Origin: Rhodococcus globerulus NBRC 14531
Lineage (GTDB): Bacteria; Actinomycetota; Actinomycetes; Mycobacteriales; Mycobacteriaceae
Assembly: GCF_001894805.1 (NCBI RefSeq)
Contig: NZ_BCWX01000003.1
Location: forward strand, 496,001 to 560,000
Reading direction: 5' to 3'
DNA: 64,000 nt
Shown here: piece after piece, positions 25,962-35,884 of the stretch
Position numbering within the stretch: the stretch's first letter is position 1
How the letters are laid out: each line of letters opens with the position of its first letter
Translations under genes and position numbers: made by a program
The notes under the pieces: model-generated
The model's database searches: none
The model's input: the letters and a program-made list of their open reading frames with translations, nothing else
Told to the model about the DNA's origin: nothing

Positions 25962-26150
25962 GTGGCCAACAATTCGAAGCAGCACTATGTAGATCCAGGA
26001 TGGCCGGAAACTGCAGACGGAGATCACGCAGTGACCGAATTGTCATCGACCCGCTCCGGTGGACTTTCACCGTTCGGCGAGGACACCACCTTCCCGTTAC
26101 CGGTGGAGTCACTTCCTTACATCCATCCGTACACCGTCATCAATCGCTAG
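25962..26150 (+). CDS. Small conserved hypothetical protein (Rv0863-like)
   Basis: About 62 residues from GTG 25962 (an in-frame ATG at 25926 would add 12). The C-terminal half [20 protein letters not shown] followed by [14 protein letters not shown] is what I recall as conserved in mycobacterial Rv0863-like proteins. No known domain. A -10-like CAAAAT seven bases before GTG suggests a leaderless transcript. Divergent from the helicase-associated gene and followed by a strong terminator. Confidence 0.7.
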   Translation: MANNSKQHYVDPGWPETADGDHAVTELSSTRSGGLSPFGEDTTFPLPVESLPYIHPYTVINR

Positions 26151-26160
26151 ATCCACTACG

Positions 26161-26199
26161 CGAAGAAGGCCCGCACCGAATCGGTGCGGGCCTTCTTCG
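26161..26199. terminator. Bidirectional terminator between the Rv0863-like gene and rpf
   Basis: A perfect 19-base inverted repeat (26161-26179 and 26181-26199) with core GGCCCGCACCG / CGGTGCGGGCC and flanking CGAAGAA / TTCTTCG tracts. It sits 10 bp after one stop and 40 bp after the other, so it can end both convergent transcripts. Confidence 0.85.
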
Positions 26200-26238
26200 T
26201 AGCTGGGTGCGTTCGAGCGGAACGCGCAGTTCGCAGTC

Positions 26239-27219
<981 letters not shown>

Positions 27220-27241
27220 CTATTCCGTTATCCACCCGTAA

Positions 27242-27257
27242 TGTGATGAAGGTCACA
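27242..27257. promoter_or_regulatory. CRP-family binding site (perfect palindrome) for the rpf promoter
   Basis: TGTGA-TGAAGG-TCACA matches the TGTGA-N6-TCACA consensus at all ten defined positions. It lies between the yccF stop and the riboswitch; a GGAATA-like -10 on the minus strand (27221-27226) would place it near -38. M. tuberculosis rpfA is known to be controlled by the CRP protein Rv3676, so control of rpf here is likely. Confidence 0.8.
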
Positions 27258-27281
27258 TCGTTATCGGTGGGGGATTGGAAG

Positions 27282-27671
27282 CTATGCGTAGTTCACACGA
27301 TTGGCGTCGACGATCTCCTTGCCCAAAGGCATCAGTGAGATCGGAATCATCTTCAGGTTCGCGACGGCCAAGGGGATGCCGATGATCGTGATTGCCATTG
27401 CCACCGCCGTGACAATGTGGCCGATCGCCAGCCAGATACCGGCGATGATCACCCAGATGACGTTGCCGATCATTGAACCGACACCAGCAGTCGGCTTGTC
27501 GACGACGGTCTTACCGAACGGCCAGAGGGCATAGATGCCGATCCGGAACGCGGCGATACCGAAGGGGATCGTGATGATCAGAATGCAGCAGATGATGCCT
27601 GCCGCGAAGTAACCCAAGGCCAACCAGAATCCACCGAAGACCAGCCAGATTACGTTCAGGAGAAGTCTCAT
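27282..27671 (-). CDS. YccF domain-containing membrane protein
   Basis: 129 residues made of two similar halves, each beginning with a VIWLVFGGFWLALGYF / VIWVIIAGIWLAIGHI pattern and followed by IPFGIAAFRIGIYALWPFGK / IPLAVANLKMIPISLMPLGK. This internal duplication is the YccF (DUF307) hallmark. Inner-membrane protein of unknown function; the synteny partner is Rv0870c. Ends ahead of the CRP site of rpf. Confidence 0.92.
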   Translation of the reverse strand: MRLLLNVIWLVFGGFWLALGYFAAGIICCILIITIPFGIAAFRIGIYALWPFGKTVVDKPTAGVGSMIGNVIWVIIAGIWLAIGHIVTAVAMAITIIGIPLAVANLKMIPISLMPLGKEIVDANRVNYA

Positions 27672-27704
27672 GGTCGGTGACCTTTCGGTTGGGGTGACGG
27701 GAGA

Positions 27705-27932
27705 TCAGCGGGCGCGACGACCCGCCCTCAAGGTGTAGACGATGGCCAGCAGAAAACCGACCGGACACGCCAAGGAGATCAAGTACAGCGCCAACCCCGG
27801 CGGTGTGTCGCTGAAGATGTTGATCGCGAAGATGGCGACGAGTGCGAGGAGTCCGATGAAAAACAACCCCATCGCGACTCGAAACAAGCCGTTTCCGGTG
27901 CCGGAAGTGCTCGGGTTCGGTTGAGTGTCCAC
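27705..27932 (-). CDS. Small two-span membrane protein (hypothetical)
   Basis: 75 residues from GTG 27932: hydrophilic VDTQPNPSTSGTGNG, span GLFRVAMGLFFIGLLALVAI, short loop, span YLISLACPVGFLLAIVYTLR and a basic end GRRAR (inside-positive). A TACCCT -10 on the minus strand ends seven bases before the GTG, so it is probably leaderless; a longer frame from 27983 is possible. It stands 33 bp before yccF and may be co-transcribed. Confidence 0.7.
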   Translation of the reverse strand: MDTQPNPSTSGTGNGLFRVAMGLFFIGLLALVAIFAINIFSDTPPGLALYLISLACPVGFLLAIVYTLRAGRRAR

Positions 27933-28166
27933 ATCTACAAGGGTAGTGCCCAGCAAACGTGGGTGCCGAGACCGGTTCGTCACAGGTAGACTGTGAGGCG
28001 ACTGCGCGTCCCGTCAAGCAAGTTCGGGGCGCGTTCTTTTGCATTCTTCGACCGGAGTCGTTTACTTCGTCCGGGGTGATGCGAGCAGGACCATCGAGGC
28101 TCGTACGCGAGCCTTCCGAAAGTAGTGGGACGCCAGTCCCAGACGAGTGATGAGCGGGTGAACGCG

Positions 28167-28580
28167 GTGCCAACCGGCAAGGTGAAGTGGTACGACGTCG
28201 AAAAGGGTTTCGGCTTTCTGTCGCAGGAGGAGGGGGAGGATGTCTATGTACGTGCGTCTGCCCTTCCCGAAGGTGTGGAGGGTCTGAAAGCAGGTCAGAA
28301 AGTCGAATTCGGGATGGCTGCCGGTCGACGCGGTCCGCAGGCGCTGAGCCTGAAGGTGCTCGAGCCTGCCCCGTCGTTGCGCGGCGCATCGGCGCAGCGA
28401 CGTGAGCCGGTTGTCCGCAAGCACACCCCGGACGAACTGCACGGCATGGTCGAAGACATGATCACGCTGCTCGAGGCCAAGGTTCAGCCTGACCTGCGCA
28501 ACGGCAAGTACCCCGACCGCAAGACCGCGCAGCGGATCTCCGAGGTTGTCCGCGCCGTGGCGCGTGAGCTCGACAGCTGA
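28167..28580 (+). CDS. Cold shock protein with C-terminal extension (CspB-like)
   Basis: 137 residues: a cold shock domain (1-65) with RNA-binding motifs RNP1 KGFGFLSQ and RNP2-like DVYVRAS, joined by a basic linker ([20 protein letters not shown]) to a helical tail ([20 protein letters not shown]) that the M. tuberculosis homologue Rv0871 also has. RNA chaperone in the cytoplasm. GTG 28167 gives the family start [17 protein letters not shown]. The preceding 230 bp have no other gene and probably include a long 5' leader. Confidence 0.92.
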   Translation: MPTGKVKWYDVEKGFGFLSQEEGEDVYVRASALPEGVEGLKAGQKVEFGMAAGRRGPQALSLKVLEPAPSLRGASAQRREPVVRKHTPDELHGMVEDMITLLEAKVQPDLRNGKYPDRKTAQRISEVVRAVARELDS

Positions 28581-28595
28581 TCAGTACGAGACAAG

Positions 28596-28635
28596 AAAAT
28601 GCCCTGCACTCCTCTCGGGATGTGCAGGGCATTTT
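28596..28635. terminator. Bidirectional terminator after cspB-like gene
   Basis: AAAATGCCCTGCAC (28596-28609) pairs perfectly with GTGCAGGGCATTTT (28622-28635) around a 12-base loop. The A and T tracts make it work on both strands, for the cold-shock gene and the convergent DUF2771 gene. Confidence 0.85.
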
Positions 28636-28647
28636 GTATGTCAGCGG

Positions 28648-29139
28648 TCAGGCTGTCTTGATCGACCAGATCAGTAGCCCCTGCTCGCTACCTTCGCCGA
28701 CAGCAAGGTGGATCTCCACTCCCACCAGTTGCTTCTCGGGTTCGGCTTCGACGGTGACTGCCAACGATTCACCGGCCCCGAAGAAGCGAGGCTCACCGGT
28801 CTGATTGCCGTCGGCGTCTTCGTAGACTGCCAGCATCGCCCACTCGGCGTCCGAGACTTCCTTCGACAACGACAACTGCAACGGGTATCCCTCGGGCACG
28901 TCGAGTTCGTACACATCGCCGATCTGCGCGCACTGTGACAGGTCGATCGTGCAGAACCCGGCAGGCTGAGTCTCGATGGTGCGACCGTGCGCGTACGCGG
29001 TGATCTGCGGGAGCCCATCGGGCTCGTCGTTGATGTTCTTGATGATCACGACCAGAACCGAGACGTAGGCAACCAGCGCCACCACCATCAGGACACTGAC
29101 CGCTGCCACGATCTTCTTTGTTCTTGCGCGCATGATCAC
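28648..29139 (-). CDS. DUF2771 family membrane-anchored protein
   Basis: 163 residues with one N-terminal span (IVAAVSVLMVVALVAYVSVL) and an exported domain starting near residue 40 (PQITAYAHGRTIETQPAGFC; ending GLLIWSIKTA). Two Cys residues (in GFCTIDLSQC) could form a disulfide outside. Matches the Rv0875c-type DUF2771 proteins, function unknown. GTG 29139 overlaps the stop of the upstream MFS gene (GTGA); ATG 29133 is the alternative start. Confidence 0.85.
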   Translation of the reverse strand: MIMRARTKKIVAAVSVLMVVALVAYVSVLVVIIKNINDEPDGLPQITAYAHGRTIETQPAGFCTIDLSQCAQIGDVYELDVPEGYPLQLSLSKEVSDAEWAMLAVYEDADGNQTGEPRFFGAGESLAVTVEAEPEKQLVGVEIHLAVGEGSEQGLLIWSIKTA

Positions 29140-30815
29140 TGCGGATTACTTCCTTGTCCTCGATCGGATTTGCCGGTGTAGATCACTTCGGTCACTTCTT
29201 GCTCGGCCAGATCAGGCCGCTTGCCACCGAGCCCGGGCAGAAGTGAGCTGCCTCGGTAACTCAGGAACGTCTGCAGCAGACCGATCGTCAAGAACACCGA
29301 GACAACAGTGAACCCGATCCAGTATTCAGTAGGCAGCAGAACGCCCAACGCCCCGCCCAGCACCCAACTGAGCTGGAGGACGGTTTCGGATCTACCGAAA
29401 CCGGAAGCGATCGATTCCTCGGGCAGATCGTGCTGCAGCGACGCGTCCAGGGAGACCTTGGCCAAGGCGCTCGCCGCGGACGCGATGAGTGTCGCGAGCG
29501 CGGCCGTCAGCAAGTTGTCGGTCAAAGCCGCGATGACGGCGATGATCCACACCGACGCGGTGCACCGAAGGACGACGAGGGCCGGTCGCCCCAGTTTGAG
29601 TCGCGCACCGGCAGCATTGCCACCGAAGTTGCCCAGCCCTGCGGCAGCGCCGACCAGGCCGAGCATCATTGCTTGCTGCAACGGCTCGTGGTCCGTTTTG
29701 GATTTGGCGACAAACGCTATGTACAACGTGAGGAAGCCGGTGAGAACGCGAATGGTGCCGTTGCCCCACAGCCCGATGATGACCGCGCGTCCGAGCGGCT
29801 GACGCACTTTTGCGCTCTTGATGCCCGAAGCGCGTCCACCGCCTGCTGTGTGTTGTTCGTCCGGGTGATAGGTGATGGTGGCGGGAACTTCGCCTTCGGT
29901 CACCTCGACCCACGACGGAATGCGCATGCTCAGGTAGGCGCCGAACACCGTCACGACCACGGCGAACCAGAGGGCACCCGGCGATTTGAAGGCGAGTGCG
30001 AGTGCGCCGGCCACAGCGCCCGCACCGATGGTTCCACCGATCAACCCGAACACGGTGAGCCGAGAATTGACCCTGACCAGGTCTATTTCCGGTGGCAGTA
30101 CACGTGGAGTCACCGCACTCTTGAGTACCGAGAACGATTTACTGAGCACCATCATGCCGAGGGCAGCCGGATACAGAATCCAACTGTCGAAGTTGAACAC
30201 CAGGATCAGCGCCAGCACGGTACGAAGTCCGAACGACGCCGCCAGTGCAATTCGGCGGCCCCGCTGCAATCGGTCGAGCATCGGTCCGATGAGGGGAGCG
30301 ATAACCGCAAACGGAGCGATGGTGATCAGGAGATAGAGCGCGACCTTCGTTTTGTCCTCGCCCGTGGCAGCGGAAAAGAACAGGGTATTTGCCAAGGCCA
30401 CCGCGAGTGCCGCGTCGGTCGCGTTGTTGGTCATCACCGCGTACGTCAACGCGGTAAGGCCGGACTTGTCCGCGCCGTCGGCTTTTGCGGCGCGCTGGAA
30501 CGTAGCGATGCCCTTGTTCGTCAGTTCCCGGCTGCGCATCGCGGCCACTCGCGTGACCGTGAGCTTGCGGGGCATCGGCGGGGCTTTGGGCGCGTCGGAA
30601 CTGCTCTTCGAGCCCGAATTTCTGGCCTCGTCGCCATCGCCTGCGTCGTCACGGGAGCCGGGGATCGGGTGAAGCGGAGGTAACGGCGCACGACGCGCCG
30701 ACGGCCGCGTCGCCGGTGGGTAATTGTCGTAACCGGGATGCAAAGTCTGCCCTGCGGATTCGTCGGGAACTCGCCGGGTATCGGGGTCGTAGGGTTCGCG
30801 CGGTCCGGTCACCAC
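29136..30815 (-). CDS. MFS-type membrane protein (Rv0876c-like)
   Basis: 559 residues: about 110 N-terminal residues are hydrophilic, Pro/Ser-rich and probably disordered in the cytoplasm (PPATRPSARRAPLPPLHPIP), followed by 12 membrane segments from about 120 (ALTYAVMTNNATDAALAVAL; LLITIAPFAVIAPLIGPMLD). The long tail is unusual for MFS and fits the Rv0876c group. Substrate unknown. It is coupled to the DUF2771 gene by a 4-bp overlap. Confidence 0.85.
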   Translation of the reverse strand: MVTGPREPYDPDTRRVPDESAGQTLHPGYDNYPPATRPSARRAPLPPLHPIPGSRDDAGDGDEARNSGSKSSSDAPKAPPMPRKLTVTRVAAMRSRELTNKGIATFQRAAKADGADKSGLTALTYAVMTNNATDAALAVALANTLFFSAATGEDKTKVALYLLITIAPFAVIAPLIGPMLDRLQRGRRIALAASFGLRTVLALILVFNFDSWILYPAALGMMVLSKSFSVLKSAVTPRVLPPEIDLVRVNSRLTVFGLIGGTIGAGAVAGALALAFKSPGALWFAVVVTVFGAYLSMRIPSWVEVTEGEVPATITYHPDEQHTAGGGRASGIKSAKVRQPLGRAVIIGLWGNGTIRVLTGFLTLYIAFVAKSKTDHEPLQQAMMLGLVGAAAGLGNFGGNAAGARLKLGRPALVVLRCTASVWIIAVIAALTDNLLTAALATLIASAASALAKVSLDASLQHDLPEESIASGFGRSETVLQLSWVLGGALGVLLPTEYWIGFTVVSVFLTIGLLQTFLSYRGSSLLPGLGGKRPDLAEQEVTEVIYTGKSDRGQGSNPQ

Positions 30816-30883
30816 TCAATTCTGTCCTAGTCCGTGATCTGCGACCACGCACACCCCTGACGAGTCGAGGGGAAAGTTGGAAA

Positions 30884-31720
30884 TCACTCGACAAATCGAA
30901 CTTCGAAGATCTGTGGCCAATACTTTCCGGTCAGGAGAAAACGGTCGTTTCCGGGTATCTGGGCGATTCCGTTGAGGACGTCGACCGGGTTGGCGGATCC
31001 GTTGGTATCAAGGCGGCTGCGCAGCGGTGATGCATCGATCACGCCGCTCACGTGCCCGTCAGCTGGATCGATCGCAACGATTGTGTCGGTCTGCCAGACG
31101 TTTGCGTAGATGGTTCCGTCGTCGGCGCATTCCAGTTCGTTCAGATCTGCGACCGGCTGACCGCCGCGAGTGACCTCCACCGAATCGGTGACCGCAAATG
31201 TGTCCGGATCGCGGAACATCAGCGTCGACGTGCCGTCGCTGGTGACCAACTGATTCTCGAATGCACAGATCCCCCAGCCCTCGGTGGTGAGCGGAAATCG
31301 GCCGCGCTCGGTGAGAGTGTCCTTGTCGCGGACAATCGCGACGCCGTTCTTCCACGTCAATTGCCACAGGTCGTCACCGATCACGGTGATGCCCTCACCG
31401 AACAGTGGAGGCGGCAACTCGGCACGGGCAATATCGGGACCGGAGACCGGGGTGCCGTCGAACTGCGTCGAGCGCACCCACGATTCCCCGACGCGCCCGG
31501 TGCTTTCGTACAGTCTGTCTCCGTCGATCTCGAGCCCCTGGGTGAAGGCTCCGCCGTCGTGGTCGTAGACCTCGATCACCTCGGCGGAGAGCTGTCGAGG
31601 TGAGTTGTCGGCCCCGGAATCGGGCGTTCCCTCATCCGTTGTCGAGCACCCCGCAACACCCGATGTGATCACTGCGAGCGCTGAGGCGATGCTGATGAAA
31701 CCGGCGCGTGACCTACTCAT
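30884..31720 (-). CDS. Glutaminyl-peptide cyclotransferase-like lipoprotein
   Basis: 278 residues. Lipobox GVAGC, then a five-bladed beta-propeller of the plant/bacterial glutamine cyclotransferase type: HDGGAFTQGLEIDGDRLYES, FGEGITVIGDDLWQLTWKNG, TEGWGICAFENQLVTSDGTS, LNELECADDGTIYANVWQTD, VLNGIAQIPGNDRFLLTGKY. The conserved Glu after FGEG and NELE match the family active site. Converts N-terminal Gln to pyroglutamate on the outer face of the membrane in characterised members. Confidence 0.9.
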   Translation of the reverse strand: MSRSRAGFISIASALAVITSGVAGCSTTDEGTPDSGADNSPRQLSAEVIEVYDHDGGAFTQGLEIDGDRLYESTGRVGESWVRSTQFDGTPVSGPDIARAELPPPLFGEGITVIGDDLWQLTWKNGVAIVRDKDTLTERGRFPLTTEGWGICAFENQLVTSDGTSTLMFRDPDTFAVTDSVEVTRGGQPVADLNELECADDGTIYANVWQTDTIVAIDPADGHVSGVIDASPLRSRLDTNGSANPVDVLNGIAQIPGNDRFLLTGKYWPQIFEVRFVE

Positions 31721-31779
31721 CCGTCCAGCATCGCAGCCCTGTGCGTTGCGTACTTGTGGTGGTGCGGCAAACTGGAGGA

Positions 31780-32571
31780 GTGAGTGTTGCTACTTCTCCT
31801 GAGCGTGCAGTGCCGCGCCCCGTACTGGCCGATGCCGTCGATCTTGCCCGAGCAGCTGTAGTAGAGCTGCGCGAAGGCGGAGTCGGTGCATACCTCGGCG
31901 TCACGTCGGAGGATGAATTCGCCGCTACCCATCGTTTTGCAGCAGACCTTCCCGGCTACCGCGGGTGGCAGTGGGCTGTTGTTGTTGCCGCAGGTCCAGA
32001 CGATACTCGCGCCACCATCAGCGAGCTGGCGTTGCTACCCGGACCGGACGCACTGGTTGCGCCCGAGTGGCTTCCATGGGATCAGCGGATTCGTCCCGGA
32101 GACCTGTCGCCAGGCGACCTGCTGGCTCCGCCGGCGCAGGATCCGCGACTGGTTCCCGGCTACGTCGCCAACGGCGACCCGGAGGTCGACGACGTCGCCT
32201 TGGAACTGGGTTTAGGACGCAAGAAGGTCATGAGCCTCGAGGGCCGGCTCGACGCGGCTACGCGATGGTCCGAGGGAGAGTTCGGACCAGACTCCGACAT
32301 GGCGAAGGCAGCGCCGTCGACCTGTGGGCTGTGCGGCTTCTATCTTCCGCTGGCAGGTTCGTTGCACGCCGCGTTCGGCGTGTGTGGCAACGAACTGTCC
32401 GCTGACGGCCGCGTCGTCCACGCGAGTTACGGCTGCGGCGCGCATTCCGACACCAGCCTTCCGCTCGGCGCCGGCTCTCCGGCTTTCGACGCCTACGACG
32501 ACGGAGCCGTCGAGATGTCGAGCACGTCTGCCGCGGGCACCGAAGATTCGGGTTCGGTATCCACCGAGTAG
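31780..32571 (+). CDS. DUF3027 domain-containing protein
   Basis: 263 residues from GTG 31780. The conserved core is GYRGWQWAVVVAAGPDDTRA, LLPGPDALVAPEWLPWDQRI with RPGDLSPGDLLAPP, and a small zinc-knuckle-like C-terminal part CGLCGFYLPLAGSLHAAFGV with VCGNELSADGRVVHASYGCG. The paired cysteines suggest metal binding. Matches the Rv0877-type DUF3027 family, function unknown; related proteins are linked to stress or sporulation regulation in actinobacteria. Longer in-frame start at 31708 is unlikely. Confidence 0.88.
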   Translation: MSVATSPERAVPRPVLADAVDLARAAVVELREGGVGAYLGVTSEDEFAATHRFAADLPGYRGWQWAVVVAAGPDDTRATISELALLPGPDALVAPEWLPWDQRIRPGDLSPGDLLAPPAQDPRLVPGYVANGDPEVDDVALELGLGRKKVMSLEGRLDAATRWSEGEFGPDSDMAKAAPSTCGLCGFYLPLAGSLHAAFGVCGNELSADGRVVHASYGCGAHSDTSLPLGAGSPAFDAYDDGAVEMSSTSAAGTEDSGSVSTE

Positions 32572-32669
32572 GGGATCCGTTCGGGACCGGCGCGCTCCGC
32601 GACGCCACGCTGCGCGCGTGGGCGGAATCGCCGACGCGTCTGCGCGAGGACGCGGCCACTGAATCGGAT

Positions 32670-35312
32670 TTGGCTGCAGCGGGTTACCGCGACAGGTTGC
32701 TCACAGAACTGGCACAGAACGCTGCCGACGCGGCGCTGCGGGCCGGGGCGCCTGGTTCCTTGTGGGTTGATCTCGACGGTTCGGTGCTGACTGTTGCCAA
32801 TACCGGTCGACCGCTCGACGAGGACGGTGTTCATGCACTGACTGCTCTTCGTGCTTCGGGCAAGATCGATTCCACCGATGGTGTTGTCGGGCGCTACGGC
32901 GTCGGATTTTCCGCCGTTCGTTCGGTCAGTGACGAGCTCGAGCTGCGGTCGACTTCGGGTTCGATTCGATTCTCCGCCAAGGAAACTCGAAGCGAGATCG
33001 AGAAGGCCGGTCTGAAGGTTCCGGAGTCGGGAGTGCCGGCCCTGCGTCTGGTGTGGCCGTCGGAGGCGTCGCCACGCGCCGGTGCCGATTCCGAGGTAGT
33101 GCTCACGCTCCGCGACGACGTCGACGGCGGCGCCCTGTTGTCTCGGATGGCACGTGAAGCCGTGGATCTGCTCCTCGAGCTACCGGGTTTGACGTCTATT
33201 CGGCTGGGCAACAAAATCTTTGAGCGTACCGAGCGTCTACTGGACTCCGGACTGACCGAAATCTCGATCGGCACGCAGGTGTGGTGGCAGTACCAGAGCG
33301 CCAAGGCCCGCTGGATAGTTCCGGTGAAAAACGGAGTAGTCGCACCGGTCGCTGAAGACGTACTGCGGGCGCCGACGCGATCCGACGAGGAGTTGTCCGT
33401 CCCGGCGCTTGTCGTCGCGGATATTGCAATGCAACCGGATCGGCGACGGATACTGCCAGGCGCGTCGATTGCCGCGCTGGCAGAGGGCTATGCGGATTTT
33501 GTCGGTGCGTTGCCTGCCGATCAGCGCACAGCGCTTGTGCCCGTTCCGGCTTTTGCGCGAAGTGAAGTGGATTCCCTTCTGCGGGAAGCGCTTCTGAAGG
33601 TACTTCAGGAAAAGGCCTGGCTTCCGGTTGTGGGGGAACCTGACCGGGCGCCGCAGCGGGCATCGGTTGTTCCTGGTCTCACCGACGATTTGGCGGAATT
33701 GCTCACCGACGTCATCGGCGGATTGGTTGTTCCCGAACTTTCCGGACCTCGCCATGAGCGGGCTTTGGCGGCGGTGTCGACACATCGGATCGGGTTGGCA
33801 CGCATCGCGGAACTGCTCAGCGGACTCGATCAGGAGCCGTCGTGGTGGTACCGGCTGTACGCGGCGCTCGAGCCGTTGGTCGTCGATGCTCTGGCGGTGG
33901 AAGAGCTTGGTACGCTACCGGTTCCGCTGTCGGACGGACGAATTGTCACCGGTCCGCGAACGGTGGTTCTTGGTACCGAACTCGGCGATTCGGTGCCGCC
34001 GGTGCCCTGGACCCGGCTTGTACACCCGCAGGCATCGCACCCCCTGCTCTCGCGTTTGGGCGCAACGAGCGCGACGGCGACGGATCTGTTGTCCGACCCG
34101 GCGTTGCGCGCGCTGATCGAGGATGCTGCCGACCAAGATGATTCCGTAGCAACGGAATTGGCGTCGACGGTTCTTTCGCTCGCCGCGCATGTCGCGCCTG
34201 GCGCCGCGCCGTCATGGATCGGCGAAGTGCTGCTACCGGATTCGGACGGAGAGCTGTGCTCCGCGGACCAGTTGCTCCTGCCCGGCGCACCACTGGCGAC
34301 TGTCCTGGTCGACGACTCACCTTTTGGCACAGTGCAGCCGAGCTTTGTCGAACAGGTGGGGGAGCAGGCCCTGCGCGTCGTCGGCGTCGGCTGGGGTTTC
34401 ACCGTCTTTCGTGAGGAGTTGCCGTCCGGACCCGATCACGATCTCGATTCCGAGGGTCAGTGGTGGGACACGTTGGGGGAGGACCCCGAGTACATCGAGG
34501 CGGTCCGTGACCTCGACCTGGTCGACGAGAACCGATGGGCAGATGCGCTGACCCTGCTGCTGGAGTCACCGGCAACGAGAACCCTGCTCGAGGACCGTCG
34601 GGGATACACGGCGTGGTGGCTGCGCTCGCACGCCGAATTGGGCGGCGAGATACTGGGTTTGCTGCGCGCACCACACGATCGCACGTTCGAGGATCTCCTC
34701 GATGTCGCCGACCATCCTGGCAGCGAGTATCTGAGCTCCGTCTTGGCGTCCGATACCGTCGACGATCCGGAACTGGCTCAGCTGTTGCTCGATCGGCTCG
34801 CGGATCCACTGCGCATGCCCGCACCGGCCGTCATCGCCCGAACCCACCACTTGCTGGCCGACGCTTCGCGGCGGCGCGTCCTCGATCTGGACGAGTTGAG
34901 CTTGCCGAGCTTCGTTCGTGGGCTGTCCGGTGAACTTGTCGACCCCGGTGATGCATTGGTTCTCGATCGGCCGTGGCTCGGTCCGGCATTGCCGACACAA
35001 CGAATTGTTCTGGGTAGCTTCGAGACGGCGGAAGCACTGGCGGATTTGCTCGATGTCGCGACGGCATCGTCTGTCGTAGGCGGTCAGGTCGTGAGCACGG
35101 GCGTGCGAAGCTCATGGGCGGCGCAGCCGCACGCGGTCCTGATGTTTGCGGCGCTCGGACGGGAAGTACCCGGCGGCGAGGTAGTGATTCATCACGAACT
35201 CTCCGTCCGGTTGACCGGCGCTGTGGAGGCCACGGTGAGTGTGCCGTGGTGGGTGGACGGTGACGGTATCCATCACGTGATGCGTGTGTGGGCAGCTGCG
35301 CGGGGGATATGA
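32670..35312 (+). CDS. Sacsin/HSP90-type ATP-binding domain protein (start uncertain)
   Basis: At least 880 residues. GHKL ATPase motifs are near the N-terminus: ELAQNAADA (Mg-binding Asn, motif I), VANTGRPLDEDGV (motif II), VGRYGVGFSAVRSVSD (ATP lid). The rest is Leu/Asp-rich without a recognised domain and is a large actinobacterial family annotated as sacsin N-terminal-like. TTG 32670 is the first usual start, but the frame reads upstream to about 32571 with protein-like content (DPFGTGALRDATLRAWAESP) and no ATG, GTG or TTG. Follows DUF3027 closely, and the pair is probably an operon. Confidence 0.82.
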   Translation: MAAAGYRDRLLTELAQNAADAALRAGAPGSLWVDLDGSVLTVANTGRPLDEDGVHALTALRASGKIDSTDGVVGRYGVGFSAVRSVSDELELRSTSGSIRFSAKETRSEIEKAGLKVPESGVPALRLVWPSEASPRAGADSEVVLTLRDDVDGGALLSRMAREAVDLLLELPGLTSIRLGNKIFERTERLLDSGLTEISIGTQVWWQYQSAKARWIVPVKNGVVAPVAEDVLRAPTRSDEELSVPALVVADIAMQPDRRRILPGASIAALAEGYADFVGALPADQRTALVPVPAFARSEVDSLLREALLKVLQEKAWLPVVGEPDRAPQRASVVPGLTDDLAELLTDVIGGLVVPELSGPRHERALAAVSTHRIGLARIAELLSGLDQEPSWWYRLYAALEPLVVDALAVEELGTLPVPLSDGRIVTGPRTVVLGTELGDSVPPVPWTRLVHPQASHPLLSRLGATSATATDLLSDPALRALIEDAADQDDSVATELASTVLSLAAHVAPGAAPSWIGEVLLPDSDGELCSADQLLLPGAPLATVLVDDSPFGTVQPSFVEQVGEQALRVVGVGWGFTVFREELPSGPDHDLDSEGQWWDTLGEDPEYIEAVRDLDLVDENRWADALTLLLESPATRTLLEDRRGYTAWWLRSHAELGGEILGLLRAPHDRTFEDLLDVADHPGSEYLSSVLASDTVDDPELAQLLLDRLADPLRMPAPAVIARTHHLLADASRRRVLDLDELSLPSFVRGLSGELVDPGDALVLDRPWLGPALPTQRIVLGSFETAEALADLLDVATASSVVGGQVVSTGVRSSWAAQPHAVLMFAALGREVPGGEVVIHHELSVRLTGAVEATVSVPWWVDGDGIHHVMRVWAAARGI

Positions 35313-35322
35313 GGGGGGAACA

Positions 35323-35877
35323 GTGTCGTTCGATCAGTGGGTACTTGATTCTGCAGTCGACCAACGGACGCCGTGGCTTGTGGATGTGGTGGATGTCATC
35401 ACCGACAGCGGTGGAACCTTGGCCGCCTGGATCATCTCGACGGTCCTGACGATCACCTTGTTGATGCGCGGTCGGCGCATCGACGCTCTCCTCGTGGCGG
35501 GCTCCATGCTGACCGGACTGCTGGTGATGAGTGGGTTGAAGCGTATTTTCACGCGAACCCGTCCACCGGTTCCGGAGCGCCTGATCGAGATCGACTCGTA
35601 CTCTTTCCCGTCCGGGCACGCCATGATGACGGCAATTCTTGCGACGGTGGTGGCTGCTGTGATCGTTCGGCTGACGTTGCCGTCGCTCGTTCGAGTCACG
35701 ATGCTTGTTTCGCTCGCGCTGTACACCGTCGCTGTCGGGTTTTCCCGCGTCTACCTCGCGGCGCACTGGATGACGGATGTCCTGGCAGGGTGGGCGTTCG
35801 GTGTCATCTGGGCGGGTGTGTGGATCCTGGGAACCTCTCGCTCGCGACAGCGCCGCCGCGAACCACAGCCGGTCTGA
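35323..35877 (+). CDS. PAP2 family phosphatase
   Basis: 184 residues, five or six membrane spans. The three acid-phosphatase motifs are present: KRIFTRTRPPVP (KxxxxxxRP), SFPSGHAM (PSGH) and SRVYLAAHWMTD (SRxxxxxHxxxD). Acts on lipid-linked phosphates such as undecaprenyl diphosphate or phosphatidic acid at the outer face of the membrane. GTG 35323 follows a G-rich ribosome site (GAGGGGGG) 11 bp after the sacsin-type gene, so it may be the third gene of that operon. Confidence 0.92.
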   Translation: MSFDQWVLDSAVDQRTPWLVDVVDVITDSGGTLAAWIISTVLTITLLMRGRRIDALLVAGSMLTGLLVMSGLKRIFTRTRPPVPERLIEIDSYSFPSGHAMMTAILATVVAAVIVRLTLPSLVRVTMLVSLALYTVAVGFSRVYLAAHWMTDVLAGWAFGVIWAGVWILGTSRSRQRRREPQPV

Positions 35878-35884
35878 TCGCTTC

